From: Candidatus Peregrinibacteria bacterium | Lineage (GTDB): Bacteria > Patescibacteriota > Gracilibacteria > Peribacterales > Peribacteraceae | DNA length: 64,000 nucleotides | Reading direction: 5' to 3' | NCBI GenBank assembly: GCA_030649955.1 | Contig: JAUSFD010000003.1 | Location: 1-64,000 of the forward strand | Shown: piece after piece, positions 1 to 6,196 of the stretch | How the letters are laid out: every line of letters begins with the position of its first letter | How positions within the stretch are numbered: the first letter of the stretch is position 1 | Made by a program: the position numbers and the translations under genes | The notes under the pieces: generated by a model | Database searches by the model: none | Told to the model about the DNA's origin: nothing | Seen by the model: the letters and a program-made list of their open reading frames with translations, nothing else

Positions 1-72
1 TTGCGGCCAAGCGAGAAACTCACAAGGGCAGAGGTTTCCGTTGCGATCTACCAGTTCTTGAAAAATCGTTGA
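1..72 (+). CDS. 3' end of a protein finishing in an SLH-like motif (partial)
   Basis: Frame 1 is open from the window edge to a TGA at 70-72. The last 23 residues include LTRAEVSVAIYQFLKNR. This resembles the end of an S-layer homology (SLH) repeat, whose final helix commonly reads LTRAE followed by alternating hydrophobics. SLH domains anchor surface proteins to wall polymers, so the truncated gene probably encodes a cell-surface protein. Only the terminus is visible, so the assignment rests on one short motif. Confidence 0.5.
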   Translation: MRPSEKLTRAEVSVAIYQFLKNR

Positions 73-107
73 GTTGCTCATCGAAGTCTCGTGCAATCAC
101 TGGGGGG

Positions 108-143
108 GGTAAGCCGTGGGTTCAAATCCTTCCTGACCCACGA
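108..143 (+). other. tRNA 3'-end-like fragment (possible attachment-site remnant)
   Basis: The stretch contains GGTTCAAATCC, a perfect T-loop B-box, followed by CTTCCTGACCCACGA. That reads as a T-stem 3' strand (CCTTC), an acceptor 3' strand (CTGACCC), a discriminator A and a CCA-like CGA. The matching 5' acceptor (GGGTCAG) is absent upstream and the T-stem 5' strand is wrong, so it is not an intact tRNA. The segment also forms a 7-bp hairpin (CGTGGGT/ACCCACG) that could act as a terminator. Confidence 0.35.
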
Positions 144-190
144 TTCAACTCATCCGCATTGTCGGACGCGCTCGCGGATCAGCTTGATAT

Positions 191-1045
191 TTAGAGCACC
201 TTCCGCGCATGCGCCTTCCCCTCACCGGCCTGGACGAGGATCGCGACGGGGAGCTCCGCATGCCAAGCAATCGTATCGGGAGTGACATCGAGAGCGATGT
301 CCCGGCCATGGGAGATATCTTCCCACTGTGCATCCGTGAGTGGTACCCCAACGAAGGACTGGAGCACGTCCTTGAGCGGGAGGACGGCACTCCACGCAAC
401 ATCCTCCTCGGTCACTGCTGCATCGATGGACCAGGCGCCAACCTTCGTGCGACGGAGGGAGGAGAGAAATGCGCCGCAGCCGAGGACCGCACCCAGGTCG
501 TGCGCGAGTGAGCGGATGTAGGTGCCCGATCCACAGGCGACATCGAGGGTGAGCGCGGGGAAATCGTAGGAGAGAATTTTGCAGCGGGAAATTTCCACAT
601 CACGGGGGGCGAGTGCCACTCCCCTGCCCTGCCGCGCTTTGCGGTACGCGCGCTCACCGCCGACGTGCACTGCGGAGTGCGCGGGCGGCACCTGCGCAAT
701 CCTGCCGAGAAAGCGATCGGCGATCGTGCGCTGGATGACCGCCTGCTCTGGCACCTCCCAGCCTGGCTTGCGCTGAACATCTTCGATCACCCCCTCACGA
801 TCGTACGTCGTGCTCACCCTCCCGAAGGTGATCCCTGCGGTGTACTCCTTGGGAAGCGAGCGGAAGAGCTCGACAACCTTGAGCGCTTTTCTACCAACAG
901 CGAGCACGAGCAGACCAGATGCTGCGGGATCGAGCGTTCCCAGGTGGCCAATATCGCGCTCCCCGAGTGTGCGACGCACAGCGCTCACCATATCGTGGCT
1001 CGTGGGACCTTCGTGCTTATCGAGGAGGAGGAAGCCGTGGCGCAT
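191..1045 (-). CDS. truB: tRNA pseudouridine(55) synthase TruB
   Basis: TruB isomerises U55 in the T-loop of tRNAs to pseudouridine in the cytoplasm. The 284-residue product opens with MRHGFLLLDKHEGPTSHD, typical of the family. It carries the catalytic motif GHLGTLDPAASGLL at residues 33-46, with the nucleophilic Asp at 39. Length is normal for bacterial TruB without a large C-terminal PUA extension. The ATG at 1045 is preceded by a TACACT box only 6 nt upstream, supporting this start and a leaderless transcript. It is convergent with the SLH-like gene and divergent from the membrane protein at 1233. Confidence 0.96.
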   Translation of the reverse strand: MRHGFLLLDKHEGPTSHDMVSAVRRTLGERDIGHLGTLDPAASGLLVLAVGRKALKVVELFRSLPKEYTAGITFGRVSTTYDREGVIEDVQRKPGWEVPEQAVIQRTIADRFLGRIAQVPPAHSAVHVGGERAYRKARQGRGVALAPRDVEISRCKILSYDFPALTLDVACGSGTYIRSLAHDLGAVLGCGAFLSSLRRTKVGAWSIDAAVTEEDVAWSAVLPLKDVLQSFVGVPLTDAQWEDISHGRDIALDVTPDTIAWHAELPVAILVQAGEGKAHARKVL

Positions 1046-1051
1046 GGAAGA

Positions 1052-1057
1052 AGTGTA
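1052..1057 (-). promoter_or_regulatory. -10 box of truB
   Basis: TACACT lies 6 nt upstream of the truB ATG and no Shine-Dalgarno is present, so transcription should start at or very near the start codon. Confidence 0.6.
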
Positions 1058-1078
1058 GACCGGGAGGTTGTGCGCTGA

Positions 1079-1185
1079 GTAGGTGGATTAGGTCGGTAGG
1101 ACGGTAGGAAAGTAGTGGCACTGAGTATCATTTCAGACTTCGCTTGCTCAGCTAATCGCTTGCGCCTACCAACCTACCGACCTAC
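1079..1185. repeat. Variable-word inverted repeat, GGTAGG type
   Basis: The left arm (1079-1108) is built of GGTCGGTA-type words of period 8. The right arm (1165-1185) is its reverse complement at about 18 of 21 positions. The spacer ends in AATCGCTTGCGC, also found at the same place in the element at 16051. It lies between the divergent starts of truB and the 1233 gene. Confidence 0.8.
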
Positions 1186-1220
1186 AACGTCCCTGAATTG
1201 TCTCCCGCTCCTGCCACCGG

Positions 1221-1226
1221 TAGCAT
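1221..1226 (+). promoter_or_regulatory. -10-like box of the 1233 gene
   Basis: TAGCAT sits 6 nt upstream of the ATG at 1233 with no Shine-Dalgarno between, matching the leaderless pattern of this window. Confidence 0.45.
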
Positions 1227-1232
1227 CATCCC

Positions 1233-1790
1233 ATGGCCATCACCCTGAGCTGGGATCTCTTCGTCATCGCCTTCTCCGCGATCGTCATTAGCTACGGATT
1301 CATCATCGGGAAGCACGAATCGGTGAAGATCATCCTCTCCGCGTACATCGCCGTTGTCGCGGTGCAGGGCATCGGCAATGTCCTTGAGCGATTGCTCGGC
1401 GAGCCGTCGCCGCTGTTCCGCATCCTCGGAATTCCGGTCGACGTGTCACTCTTCTCGATGCTCAAACTGGTCACCTTCACCGCCCTCATGATCTTCCTTG
1501 CCGTACGTTCCGGTCTGAGCGTGAGTTACGAGAGTGAAAGCGGCACCCTCGTGAACGTGCTCCTCACTGCACTCGTGGGCTTTGCGACTGCAGGACTCCT
1601 CGTGGTCATCGTGCTCACCTTCGTCGCGGGGACACCGCTCCTGGATCCCGCGCTATCCGCAACCCCATCGCTCGCACCGATCCTCGCGCAGAGTAAGCTG
1701 ATGCAACTCATGGCTCTCAATCAGGATCTGTGGTTCTCGCTCCCCGCGCTCCTCCTCATCGGCATCGGATTCATCAATAACAGAATATAA
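1233..1790 (+). CDS. Conserved-looking integral membrane protein, function unknown
   Basis: The 185-residue product is very hydrophobic, with likely membrane helices near residues 6-25, 30-48, 68-88, 105-130 and 160-180. A short exposed loop (SVSYESESG) follows the third. I recognise no catalytic motif. The N-terminal layout faintly recalls CvpA-like proteins but not enough to name it. It is followed after about 100 bp by a T4SS-pilin-like gene on the same strand. Envelope location is inferred from hydrophobicity only. Confidence 0.8.
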   Translation: MAITLSWDLFVIAFSAIVISYGFIIGKHESVKIILSAYIAVVAVQGIGNVLERLLGEPSPLFRILGIPVDVSLFSMLKLVTFTALMIFLAVRSGLSVSYESESGTLVNVLLTALVGFATAGLLVVIVLTFVAGTPLLDPALSATPSLAPILAQSKLMQLMALNQDLWFSLPALLLIGIGFINNRI

Positions 1791-1891
1791 TCAGCATCGC
1801 AGTCAAGATCTTTCGTCGTGTCACGGAACGTGAATACTTGCGAAAATCGTTGACGAGATGGAAGAATGGTCGAAATTCCCCACTCCATTCC

Positions 1892-2278
1892 ATGACAACG
1901 CTTGCACGTCTCTCCCAGATAAAGGACCTCACGTCCTCTGTTGCTACGAGTGCCTTTCTCTCTGCAACGACCGCATTCGCGGCTTTCGGTGGACCCACTC
2001 CTGATCTCCCGGGAACCGCCAAACCTTCCGATGATCCCAACTCTGTTCGCACCATCATCACGACACTCATCACGACGATTCTTAACTTCTTAGCCCTCCT
2101 TGCGGTGATCTACATCATCGTCGCAGGTATCCGCCTCATCATCTCTCAGGGGGAAGAGGGAGAGAAGGACAAGGCGAAGAAGACCATCCTCTACGTCGTC
2201 ATCGGCTTGATCGTCATCCTCTTCGCTCGCGTGATCGTGGGCTTCGTGACGAAGTACATTGCCGGTCAGGTAGACTGA
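1892..2278 (+). CDS. T4SS-pilin-like (TrbC/VirB2-type) small membrane protein
   Basis: Counting from the ATG at 1892 the product is 128 residues. It has a signal-like segment (ATSAFLSATTAFA), a Pro-rich linker, then two membrane helices. Between the helices is the polar stretch IISQGEEGEKDKAKK. That two-helix layout with SQG-x-EE matches the T4SS_pilin/Mbov_0395-type family common in CPR genomes and the gene at 62541 in this window. The frame extends up to 1838, but the upstream residues look like leader sequence. A strong terminator follows at 2301. It probably serves the same export or conjugation-like apparatus as VirB4 (55702). Confidence 0.8.
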   Translation: MTTLARLSQIKDLTSSVATSAFLSATTAFAAFGGPTPDLPGTAKPSDDPNSVRTIITTLITTILNFLALLAVIYIIVAGIRLIISQGEEGEKDKAKKTILYVVIGLIVILFARVIVGFVTKYIAGQVD

Positions 2279-2300
2279 AACACGCCAACGTGGAAAAGCT

Positions 2301-2326
2301 ATGGCGCACCGGTGGTGCGCCATTTT
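2301..2326. terminator. Rho-independent terminator between convergent genes
   Basis: ATGGCGCACC and GGTGCGCCAT form a 10-bp stem with a 2-nt loop, followed by TTTTT on the plus strand. It closes the pilin-like gene and lies between its stop and the stop of the convergent PRC-barrel gene. Confidence 0.85.
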
Positions 2327-2334
2327 TCGTCCGA

Positions 2335-2865
2335 TCAGACGGCCTCCTGCATCGGCTCGAACACGGCGAGATCTTCCGCAGGCTTCGTCACCGGCACCTG
2401 CGGTTCACGGACGATGATGGCTTCCTTGCGCACCTCGAGGATATCGGAGACGGGCACGGCGATGCCCCACTTGAACCACCGGCGCGGGAAGAGCCACTCG
2501 ACGAGAAAGTGGACGGTATCGAACTGCACATCCGCGCACGTCCCCAGTTTCCGGCCGGACTCCGTCTGCATCCGCTGTCCGAGCAGAGCACGACCATCTT
2601 CCAGAAGTGGTTGGAGGCGGATGCGGTCTTCAATCGCCGCGATCGCCTCGCGATCGGAGACGAGGATCGCCCGACCCCACCGGAGGATATCGAGTGCAGA
2701 GACAAAGAGATCTTCTCCACGCAGGAAGCTGCTCGACCGCACGAAGAAGCCCTCCACTTTCGCCGTGTCTGGGTGGATGAGGATGCCACTGAGCACACCG
2801 AGGGTCTCGTCACTCCCCTCCTCGACGAAGGGAACTCCAAGGCAGGTGGAGAGGCGTACGTGCAT
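2335..2865 (-). CDS. PRC-barrel domain protein
   Basis: The product is about 176 residues. The N-terminal half (VRLSTCLGVPFVEEGSDE, then GVLSGILIHPDTAKVEGFFV) has the strand pattern of a PRC-barrel, the small beta-barrel shared by RimM and photosynthetic reaction-centre H subunits. A second barrel-like repeat follows toward the C-terminus. PRC-barrel proteins usually bind RNA or protein partners; the partner here is unknown. I place the start at the ATG at 2865 rather than 2874 because a TATAGT box lies 7 nt before it. The gene is divergent from prs and shares a promoter region with it. Confidence 0.75.
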   Translation of the reverse strand: MHVRLSTCLGVPFVEEGSDETLGVLSGILIHPDTAKVEGFFVRSSSFLRGEDLFVSALDILRWGRAILVSDREAIAAIEDRIRLQPLLEDGRALLGQRMQTESGRKLGTCADVQFDTVHFLVEWLFPRRWFKWGIAVPVSDILEVRKEAIIVREPQVPVTKPAEDLAVFEPMQEAV

Positions 2866-2872
2866 TTGATAC

Positions 2873-2880
2873 ACTATACT
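2873..2880. promoter_or_regulatory. Overlapping divergent -10 boxes (PRC-barrel gene and prs)
   Basis: On the minus strand TATAGT (2873-2878) sits 7 nt before the PRC-gene ATG. On the plus strand TATACT (2875-2880) precedes prs by 31 nt. The two boxes share bases, a compact bidirectional promoter. Confidence 0.5.
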
Positions 2881-2911
2881 CGAGCTACCCCTCTCCCGTC
2901 ACCACTCCCCC

Positions 2912-3841
2912 ATGCACCTCTTCGCGGGAACATCGCACCCAGCCCTCGCTCAGAGCGTGAGCAAAGAACTGGGTGTTACGTTGGGAAAGGTCACACTCAA
3001 GCGATTCAGCTGTGGAGAGCACTACGTGAAGTACGAGGAGTCTGTGCGCGGCAAGGATGTCTACCTGCTCCAGACGGCAACACGCTCCCCTAACGAGGAC
3101 ATCGTAGAGCTCTTCCTCCTCTGCCAAGCAGCGAAGTTGAGCTTCGCGCGAACAGTGCATGTGATCCTCCCGCACTTTCCCTACGCGCGTCAGGATAGGG
3201 TGACGGAACCCCGCGAGCCCATCTCCGCAAAGCTCATCGCTCACCTCCTGGAAGAAGCAGGCGCAGACCACGTCATTGTGCTCGATCTACACTCGGATCA
3301 GATCCAAGGATTCTTCTCCATCCCGGCGGATGCCCTCGACGCGCGGCGGATCTTCGCGGATTACTTCCGCGGGAAGAAGCTCCCGAAGCCTATGGTGGTT
3401 GCACCGGACGTGGGCGGAGCGAAGCGCGCGAAGAAATTCGCGGATATCCTGGGCGCGGAGCTCGCGATTCTTCATAAGGGAAGGCCAGAGCATCAGAAAG
3501 TAGAGATCCACGAGGTGGTGGGCGATGTGAAGGGAAAGACGTGCATCCTCTTCGACGACATCATCGATACTGCTGGCACGCTCCTCTCTGCGAAGGAGGC
3601 GCTGCTCAGTGCAGGAGCGAACGCTGACGTCTACGCTGCTGCAACGCACGGCATCTTCTCCGGACCCGCATGTGAGCGGCTGCAGAGTGCTGCGTTCAAG
3701 GAGGTCGTCGTGACGGACAGTATTCCCAACGATCCCGCGTCCTTCCCTGGCCTCGTCATCCTCCCCATCGCCCCGCTCCTCGCGAAGGTCGTGGAGCACA
3801 TTGAGCAAGGGCAGAGTGTCACAGATATATACAAGGAGTAA
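2912..3841 (+). CDS. prs: Ribose-phosphate pyrophosphokinase
   Basis: PRPP synthetase transfers pyrophosphate from ATP to ribose-5-phosphate, feeding nucleotide, His and Trp synthesis. The 309-residue length is normal. Visible signatures are FPYARQDR (89-96) and DLHSDQIQGFF (125-135). The flexible region VAPDVGGAKRAKKFA is at about 163-177, and the PRPP-binding loop DDIIDTAGTL at about 215-224. The ATG at 2912 begins MHLFAGTSHPALAQ, as expected for the family. Unlike many genes here it has a roughly 30-nt leader downstream of its -10 box. It is the head of a short plus-strand stretch with the Ser-rich secreted protein. Confidence 0.96.
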   Translation: MHLFAGTSHPALAQSVSKELGVTLGKVTLKRFSCGEHYVKYEESVRGKDVYLLQTATRSPNEDIVELFLLCQAAKLSFARTVHVILPHFPYARQDRVTEPREPISAKLIAHLLEEAGADHVIVLDLHSDQIQGFFSIPADALDARRIFADYFRGKKLPKPMVVAPDVGGAKRAKKFADILGAELAILHKGRPEHQKVEIHEVVGDVKGKTCILFDDIIDTAGTLLSAKEALLSAGANADVYAAATHGIFSGPACERLQSAAFKEVVVTDSIPNDPASFPGLVILPIAPLLAKVVEHIEQGQSVTDIYKE

Positions 3842-3915
3842 AGAATTCCATCTTGGCAATGCCTCTCCCCTCGCGCAGTCGCTACACTGCGCGGGACATC
3901 ACTTCCCCCTTTCGT

Positions 3916-4383
3916 ATGAAGAAATTCGCAACGCTCCTCACCGCAACAGCCATCGCCAGTACCTTCGCAACGACCGGCTTTGCAGAGGATTCTGTCCGTA
4001 TCAACGCCGATGCGCGCATTCGCCTTGTTTCCTGCGACAGCAAGACGGGACTCGAGAAGGTGAAGTGCCTCCGCGCCTCCAACAAGCTCCGCAAAGTGGT
4101 GAAGAAGGTCGTGAAGAACGTGGTGCAAGATCGCCGCGTGAAGGTGAAGGACGTTTGCGCAGGGATGACGGGTCTTCGACGCGCGAAGTGCCTCCACCTG
4201 AACAGGAACAAGAAGTCTCACAGCAAGTTGATCCGCTCCGCTGCGAGCAGCTCATCGTCGTCCTCTTCATCCTCCTCAACGAGTTCGAGCGCGAGTACAG
4301 GGTCTGAGAGTTCGACCTCCTCCTCTGAGGGCTCTGCCTCGTCTACCGGCTCCTCAGCGTCCTCCTCGTCTGTCTCGTCCTGA
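3916..4383 (+). CDS. Secreted Cys-containing protein with Ser-rich C-terminal tail
   Basis: From the ATG at 3916 (MKKFATLLTATAIAS) the product is 155 residues with a clear Sec signal peptide ending near FATTGFAED. The mature N-terminal half is basic, with four spaced Cys (CDSKTG, KCLRA, DVCAG, KCLHL) that could form two disulfides. The last 60 residues are almost pure Ser with Gly, Ala, Thr and Glu, a low-complexity linker or wall-spanning tail. The frame stays open to 3853, but the signal peptide fixes the later start. Surface location is inferred; no enzymatic motif is visible. Confidence 0.8.
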   Translation: MKKFATLLTATAIASTFATTGFAEDSVRINADARIRLVSCDSKTGLEKVKCLRASNKLRKVVKKVVKNVVQDRRVKVKDVCAGMTGLRRAKCLHLNRNKKSHSKLIRSAASSSSSSSSSSSTSSSASTGSESSTSSSEGSASSTGSSASSSSVSS

Positions 4384-4413
4384 GGACATCCAACTCCCCT
4401 AGCCTTCCCGGAT

Positions 4414-4446
4414 GCCTTCCTGAGTGCAGAAACGCCTCAGGAAGGC
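4414..4446. terminator. Hairpin terminator after the Ser-rich protein
   Basis: GCCTTCCTGAG (4414-4424) and CTCAGGAAGGC (4436-4446) form a perfect 11-bp stem with an 11-nt loop and a short T-rich tail. It sits just downstream of the stop at 4383. Confidence 0.75.
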
Positions 4447-4487
4447 TTGTTGAACCCATTTGAAGAAGGTACCCTCTCCAAGCCTTC

Positions 4488-4563
4488 GGGCGATTAGCTC
4501 AGGGGTTAGAGCGCGACACTGATAATGTCGAGGTCGATGGTTCAAATCCATCATCGCCCACCA
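4488..4563 (+). tRNA. tRNA-Ile(GAT)
   Basis: A full cloverleaf is readable. The acceptor GGGCGAT pairs with ATCGCCC and the D-arm is AGCTCAGGGGTTAGAGC. The anticodon stem CGACA/TGTCG encloses loop CTGATAA (anticodon GAT). The T-arm GGTTCAAATCC sits in a 5-bp stem. Discriminator A (4560) is followed by an encoded CCA (4561-4563). Confidence 0.97.
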
Positions 4564-4592
4564 CGTAAAAGCGCGCAGCTTGCTTTTACGTG
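4562..4592. terminator. Palindromic hairpin directly after tRNA-Ile
   Basis: CACGTAAAAGC (4562-4572) and GCTTTTACGTG (4582-4592) are perfect 11-bp arms around a 9-nt loop, starting inside the encoded CCA. This is likely the tRNA 3' processing or termination hairpin. Confidence 0.65.
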
Positions 4593-4594
4593 CC

Positions 4595-4643
4595 ACGTGG
4601 CTGCTTGCTGCTTTACGTGGCTTCTTGGGCGCGCTCACGTGGC
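4595..4643. repeat. Three direct ACGTGGC words downstream of tRNA-Ile
   Basis: ACGTGGC occurs at 4595, 4615 and 4637, spaced 20 and 22 bp, the first inside a CCACGTGG palindrome. The function is unknown. The words echo the ACGT core of the preceding hairpin. Confidence 0.5.
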
Positions 4644-4674
4644 GCCGCCTTCATCCTCGCTCATAGTCCTCGCA

Positions 4675-4697
4675 CTTCGACAAGCTCAGGGTTCGGG
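4675..4697. repeat. CTTCGACAAGCTCAGG word in intergenic DNA
   Basis: The 16-mer CTTCGACAAGCTCAGG followed by GTTCGGG matches a short intergenic repeat word I know from many unrelated bacteria. A diverged relative (ACTTCAACAAGTACAG) lies near 11609. No coding potential is apparent here. Confidence 0.45.
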
Positions 4698-4723
4698 CAC
4701 GTCTTCGCCGAATCGAATGACAT

Positions 4724-4750
4724 TAAAAAAAGCCCCAACCTACTGGGGCT
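4724..4750 (-). terminator. Rho-independent terminator of the CBU_0592-like gene
   Basis: On the minus strand AGCCCC and GGGGCT pair around an 8-nt loop that contains the gene's own TAG stop. A run of seven T follows. Stop codon and terminator are thus superimposed. Confidence 0.85.
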
Positions 4751-4985
4751 GGGGCTTCTTGCGGAGGAGGCGGATGACCGCCACGACGGCGATCAGAATC
4801 CAGGCCGCCTCCAACGCGGTTGCGGGGTATGCCGCCTTGACGAAGGCGGATACCCCCACCCCCAAGGCCCCCAAAACGTTGAGTGCCTGAAAGGTGAAGT
4901 GGGTTTTGAGCCACTCAACGCTTACCGACAAGTAAGCGAAGAGCAGCATGGCTACCCCGAACCAACCGATCACTTCCCATACCAT
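4740..4985 (-). CDS. CBU_0592-like small membrane protein
   Basis: The 81-residue product has three hydrophobic segments. Its pattern (EVIGWFGVAMLLFAYL, then ALNVLGALGVGVSAFVKAAY, then ILIAVVAVIRLL) matches the CBU_0592-like domain family of about 80-residue bacterial membrane proteins of unknown function. It is one of the few genes here with a good Shine-Dalgarno: AGGAGG ends 5 nt before the ATG at 4985. It also has a full sigma-70-type promoter at 5042-5069 and its own terminator, so it is monocistronic and probably well expressed. Confidence 0.85.
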   Translation of the reverse strand: MVWEVIGWFGVAMLLFAYLSVSVEWLKTHFTFQALNVLGALGVGVSAFVKAAYPATALEAAWILIAVVAVIRLLRKKPQPQ

Positions 4986-5015
4986 GGGAACCTCCTTTCG
5001 GTGTGAGTGATCGAT

Positions 5016-5034
5016 CAGGAAGACCGTCTTCCTG
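5016..5034 (-). promoter_or_regulatory. 5'-UTR hairpin of the CBU_0592-like gene
   Basis: CAGGAAGAC and GTCTTCCTG form a 9-bp stem with a 1-nt loop (8 bp with 3 nt). It begins at the predicted transcription start, between the -10 box and the Shine-Dalgarno. Such 5'-terminal stems typically stabilise mRNA. Confidence 0.6.
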
Positions 5035-5041
5035 GATTTGT

Positions 5042-5069
5042 ATTATACAATTTTATTAATATTACGCAA
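5042..5069 (-). promoter_or_regulatory. Sigma-70-type promoter of the CBU_0592-like gene
   Basis: On the minus strand TTGCGT (-35, 5064-5069), a 16-bp AT-rich spacer and a consensus TATAAT (-10, 5042-5047). The leader downstream carries a hairpin and an AGGAGG site. Confidence 0.75.
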
Positions 5070-5090
5070 TGTTTCACAACTTGGCCTCCT

Positions 5091-5429
5091 CTAGCTTCGA
5101 TCATGCTTCCTTCGATGTTTTCTCACGATCCAAACTAACCATCCAAGAAGAGCACCTTCAAGGGCATCAGCACCGAGCAACAGAAAGACACCGAGAGGGC
5201 CCATCTCAGCGAACGTGGGCTTCACCAAGAGCGGCAATCCCAAGAACATCGTCAGATAATCGACGACGAGGTGTGCGGGGATAGTGATGACATCGACGAA
5301 GATGGCAAGAACCAACCAGATTGGTCTGAACCACTCCGGAGGATTTGTGTACGGAATACCCTCGAGGAGGAGCTCCCCGAGCACGAGAACTATTGCGCCG
5401 ATCACCATGTACTTCCATCGCTTCTTCAT
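5091..5429 (-). CDS. Small integral membrane protein, function unknown
   Basis: From the ATG at 5429 (MKKRWKYMVIGAIVLVLGEL) the product is 112 residues. It has three or four membrane helices and a basic C-terminus (RKHRRKHDRS). An upstream extension to 5504 overlaps the divergent B3/B4 gene and its promoter, so the shorter form is preferred. No family recognised. Only about 50 bp separate it from the divergent gene at 5480. Confidence 0.7.
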   Translation of the reverse strand: MKKRWKYMVIGAIVLVLGELLLEGIPYTNPPEWFRPIWLVLAIFVDVITIPAHLVVDYLTMFLGLPLLVKPTFAEMGPLGVFLLLGADALEGALLGWLVWIVRKHRRKHDRS

Positions 5430-5465
5430 CGTAGAGAACTGTATCAGAGGAAGAAACGCATGCGC

Positions 5466-5471
5466 TACACT
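5466..5471 (+). promoter_or_regulatory. -10 box of the B3/B4 gene
   Basis: TACACT is followed by 8 nt (CCCCTCAC) and then the ATG at 5480, the leaderless arrangement seen across this window. Confidence 0.6.
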
Positions 5472-5479
5472 CCCCTCAC

Positions 5480-6196
5480 ATGCACTTCCGCATCGACCCT
5501 GCAATCACTGCAAAGTACCCGCACCTCCTCGTCGGTCTCTTGATTTGCAGAGGTGTCGACAACACGAAATCCTCTCCAGAGATCGGGGCACTCCTCCGCA
5601 GCGCAGAGGCAAAAATCCGTGCTCAGTATTCGGATCCGGAAGCATTGAAATCTCACCCGACCATCGCTGCGTGGCAGGAGGTACATCGGAGCTTCGAGAG
5701 CAATCCCAACAAGTTCCCGTCTTCCGTACACGCGCTGTGCAAGCGCGTTGCGAAGGGCGGCGAGCTCCCGAGCATCAATCCACTGGTCGACCTCTACAAC
5801 GTGATCTCCCTCACATACGTGCTCCCGGTCGGCGGGGAGGATCTGGAGAAGTGCACGGGGGATATCCATCTGACAATCGCAGAGGGAACAGAGAGCTTCA
5901 TCCCGCTCGGGGGAACGGAGAATGAACCTCCAGATCCTGGGGAAGTCCTCTATCGCGATGATGCAGGCGTGCTGTGCCGGAAGTTCAACTGGCGAGAGGC
6001 GGCGCGGACGTGCCTGACCGAGAAGACACGCAATGCAGTGCTCTTGATCGAGGCGGTGCCTCCAACGACTCGAACGGAGCTCGATGCTGCACTCGCACAG
6101 CTCAAAGAACTCATTTCCCGATTCTGCGGGGGAACAGTCGAAACAACCATTCTGGACGGCGACCATCCATCACAGTTACTTGACCCCTCCCGCTAG
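5480..6196 (+). CDS. B3/B4 domain protein (stand-alone PheRS-beta-like tRNA-binding domain)
   Basis: The 238-residue protein matches the B3/B4 domain that forms the editing/tRNA-binding module of phenylalanyl-tRNA synthetase beta. Visible features are the N-terminal hydrophobic strand LLVGLLICRGVDN and the core SINPLVDLYNVISLTYVLPVGGEDLEK. A later segment (FNWREAARTCLTEKTRNAVLLIEAVPP) completes the fold. Free-standing B3/B4 proteins are widespread and are suspected of clearing mischarged tRNA, but this is unproven. The last 21 bp overlap the 3' end of the convergent gene at 6176. Confidence 0.85.
   Translation: MHFRIDPAITAKYPHLLVGLLICRGVDNTKSSPEIGALLRSAEAKIRAQYSDPEALKSHPTIAAWQEVHRSFESNPNKFPSSVHALCKRVAKGGELPSINPLVDLYNVISLTYVLPVGGEDLEKCTGDIHLTIAEGTESFIPLGGTENEPPDPGEVLYRDDAGVLCRKFNWREAARTCLTEKTRNAVLLIEAVPPTTRTELDAALAQLKELISRFCGGTVETTILDGDHPSQLLDPSR

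Noticed and set aside
73-143. Complete tRNA after the SLH-like gene
   Set aside because: Only T-arm and acceptor 3' strand are present; no D-arm, anticodon arm or 5' acceptor can be folded.
4399-4638. Minus-strand ORF with WAMMDLNHRPRHYQCRALT
   Set aside because: It is the antisense translation of tRNA-Ile, a well-known spurious annotation.
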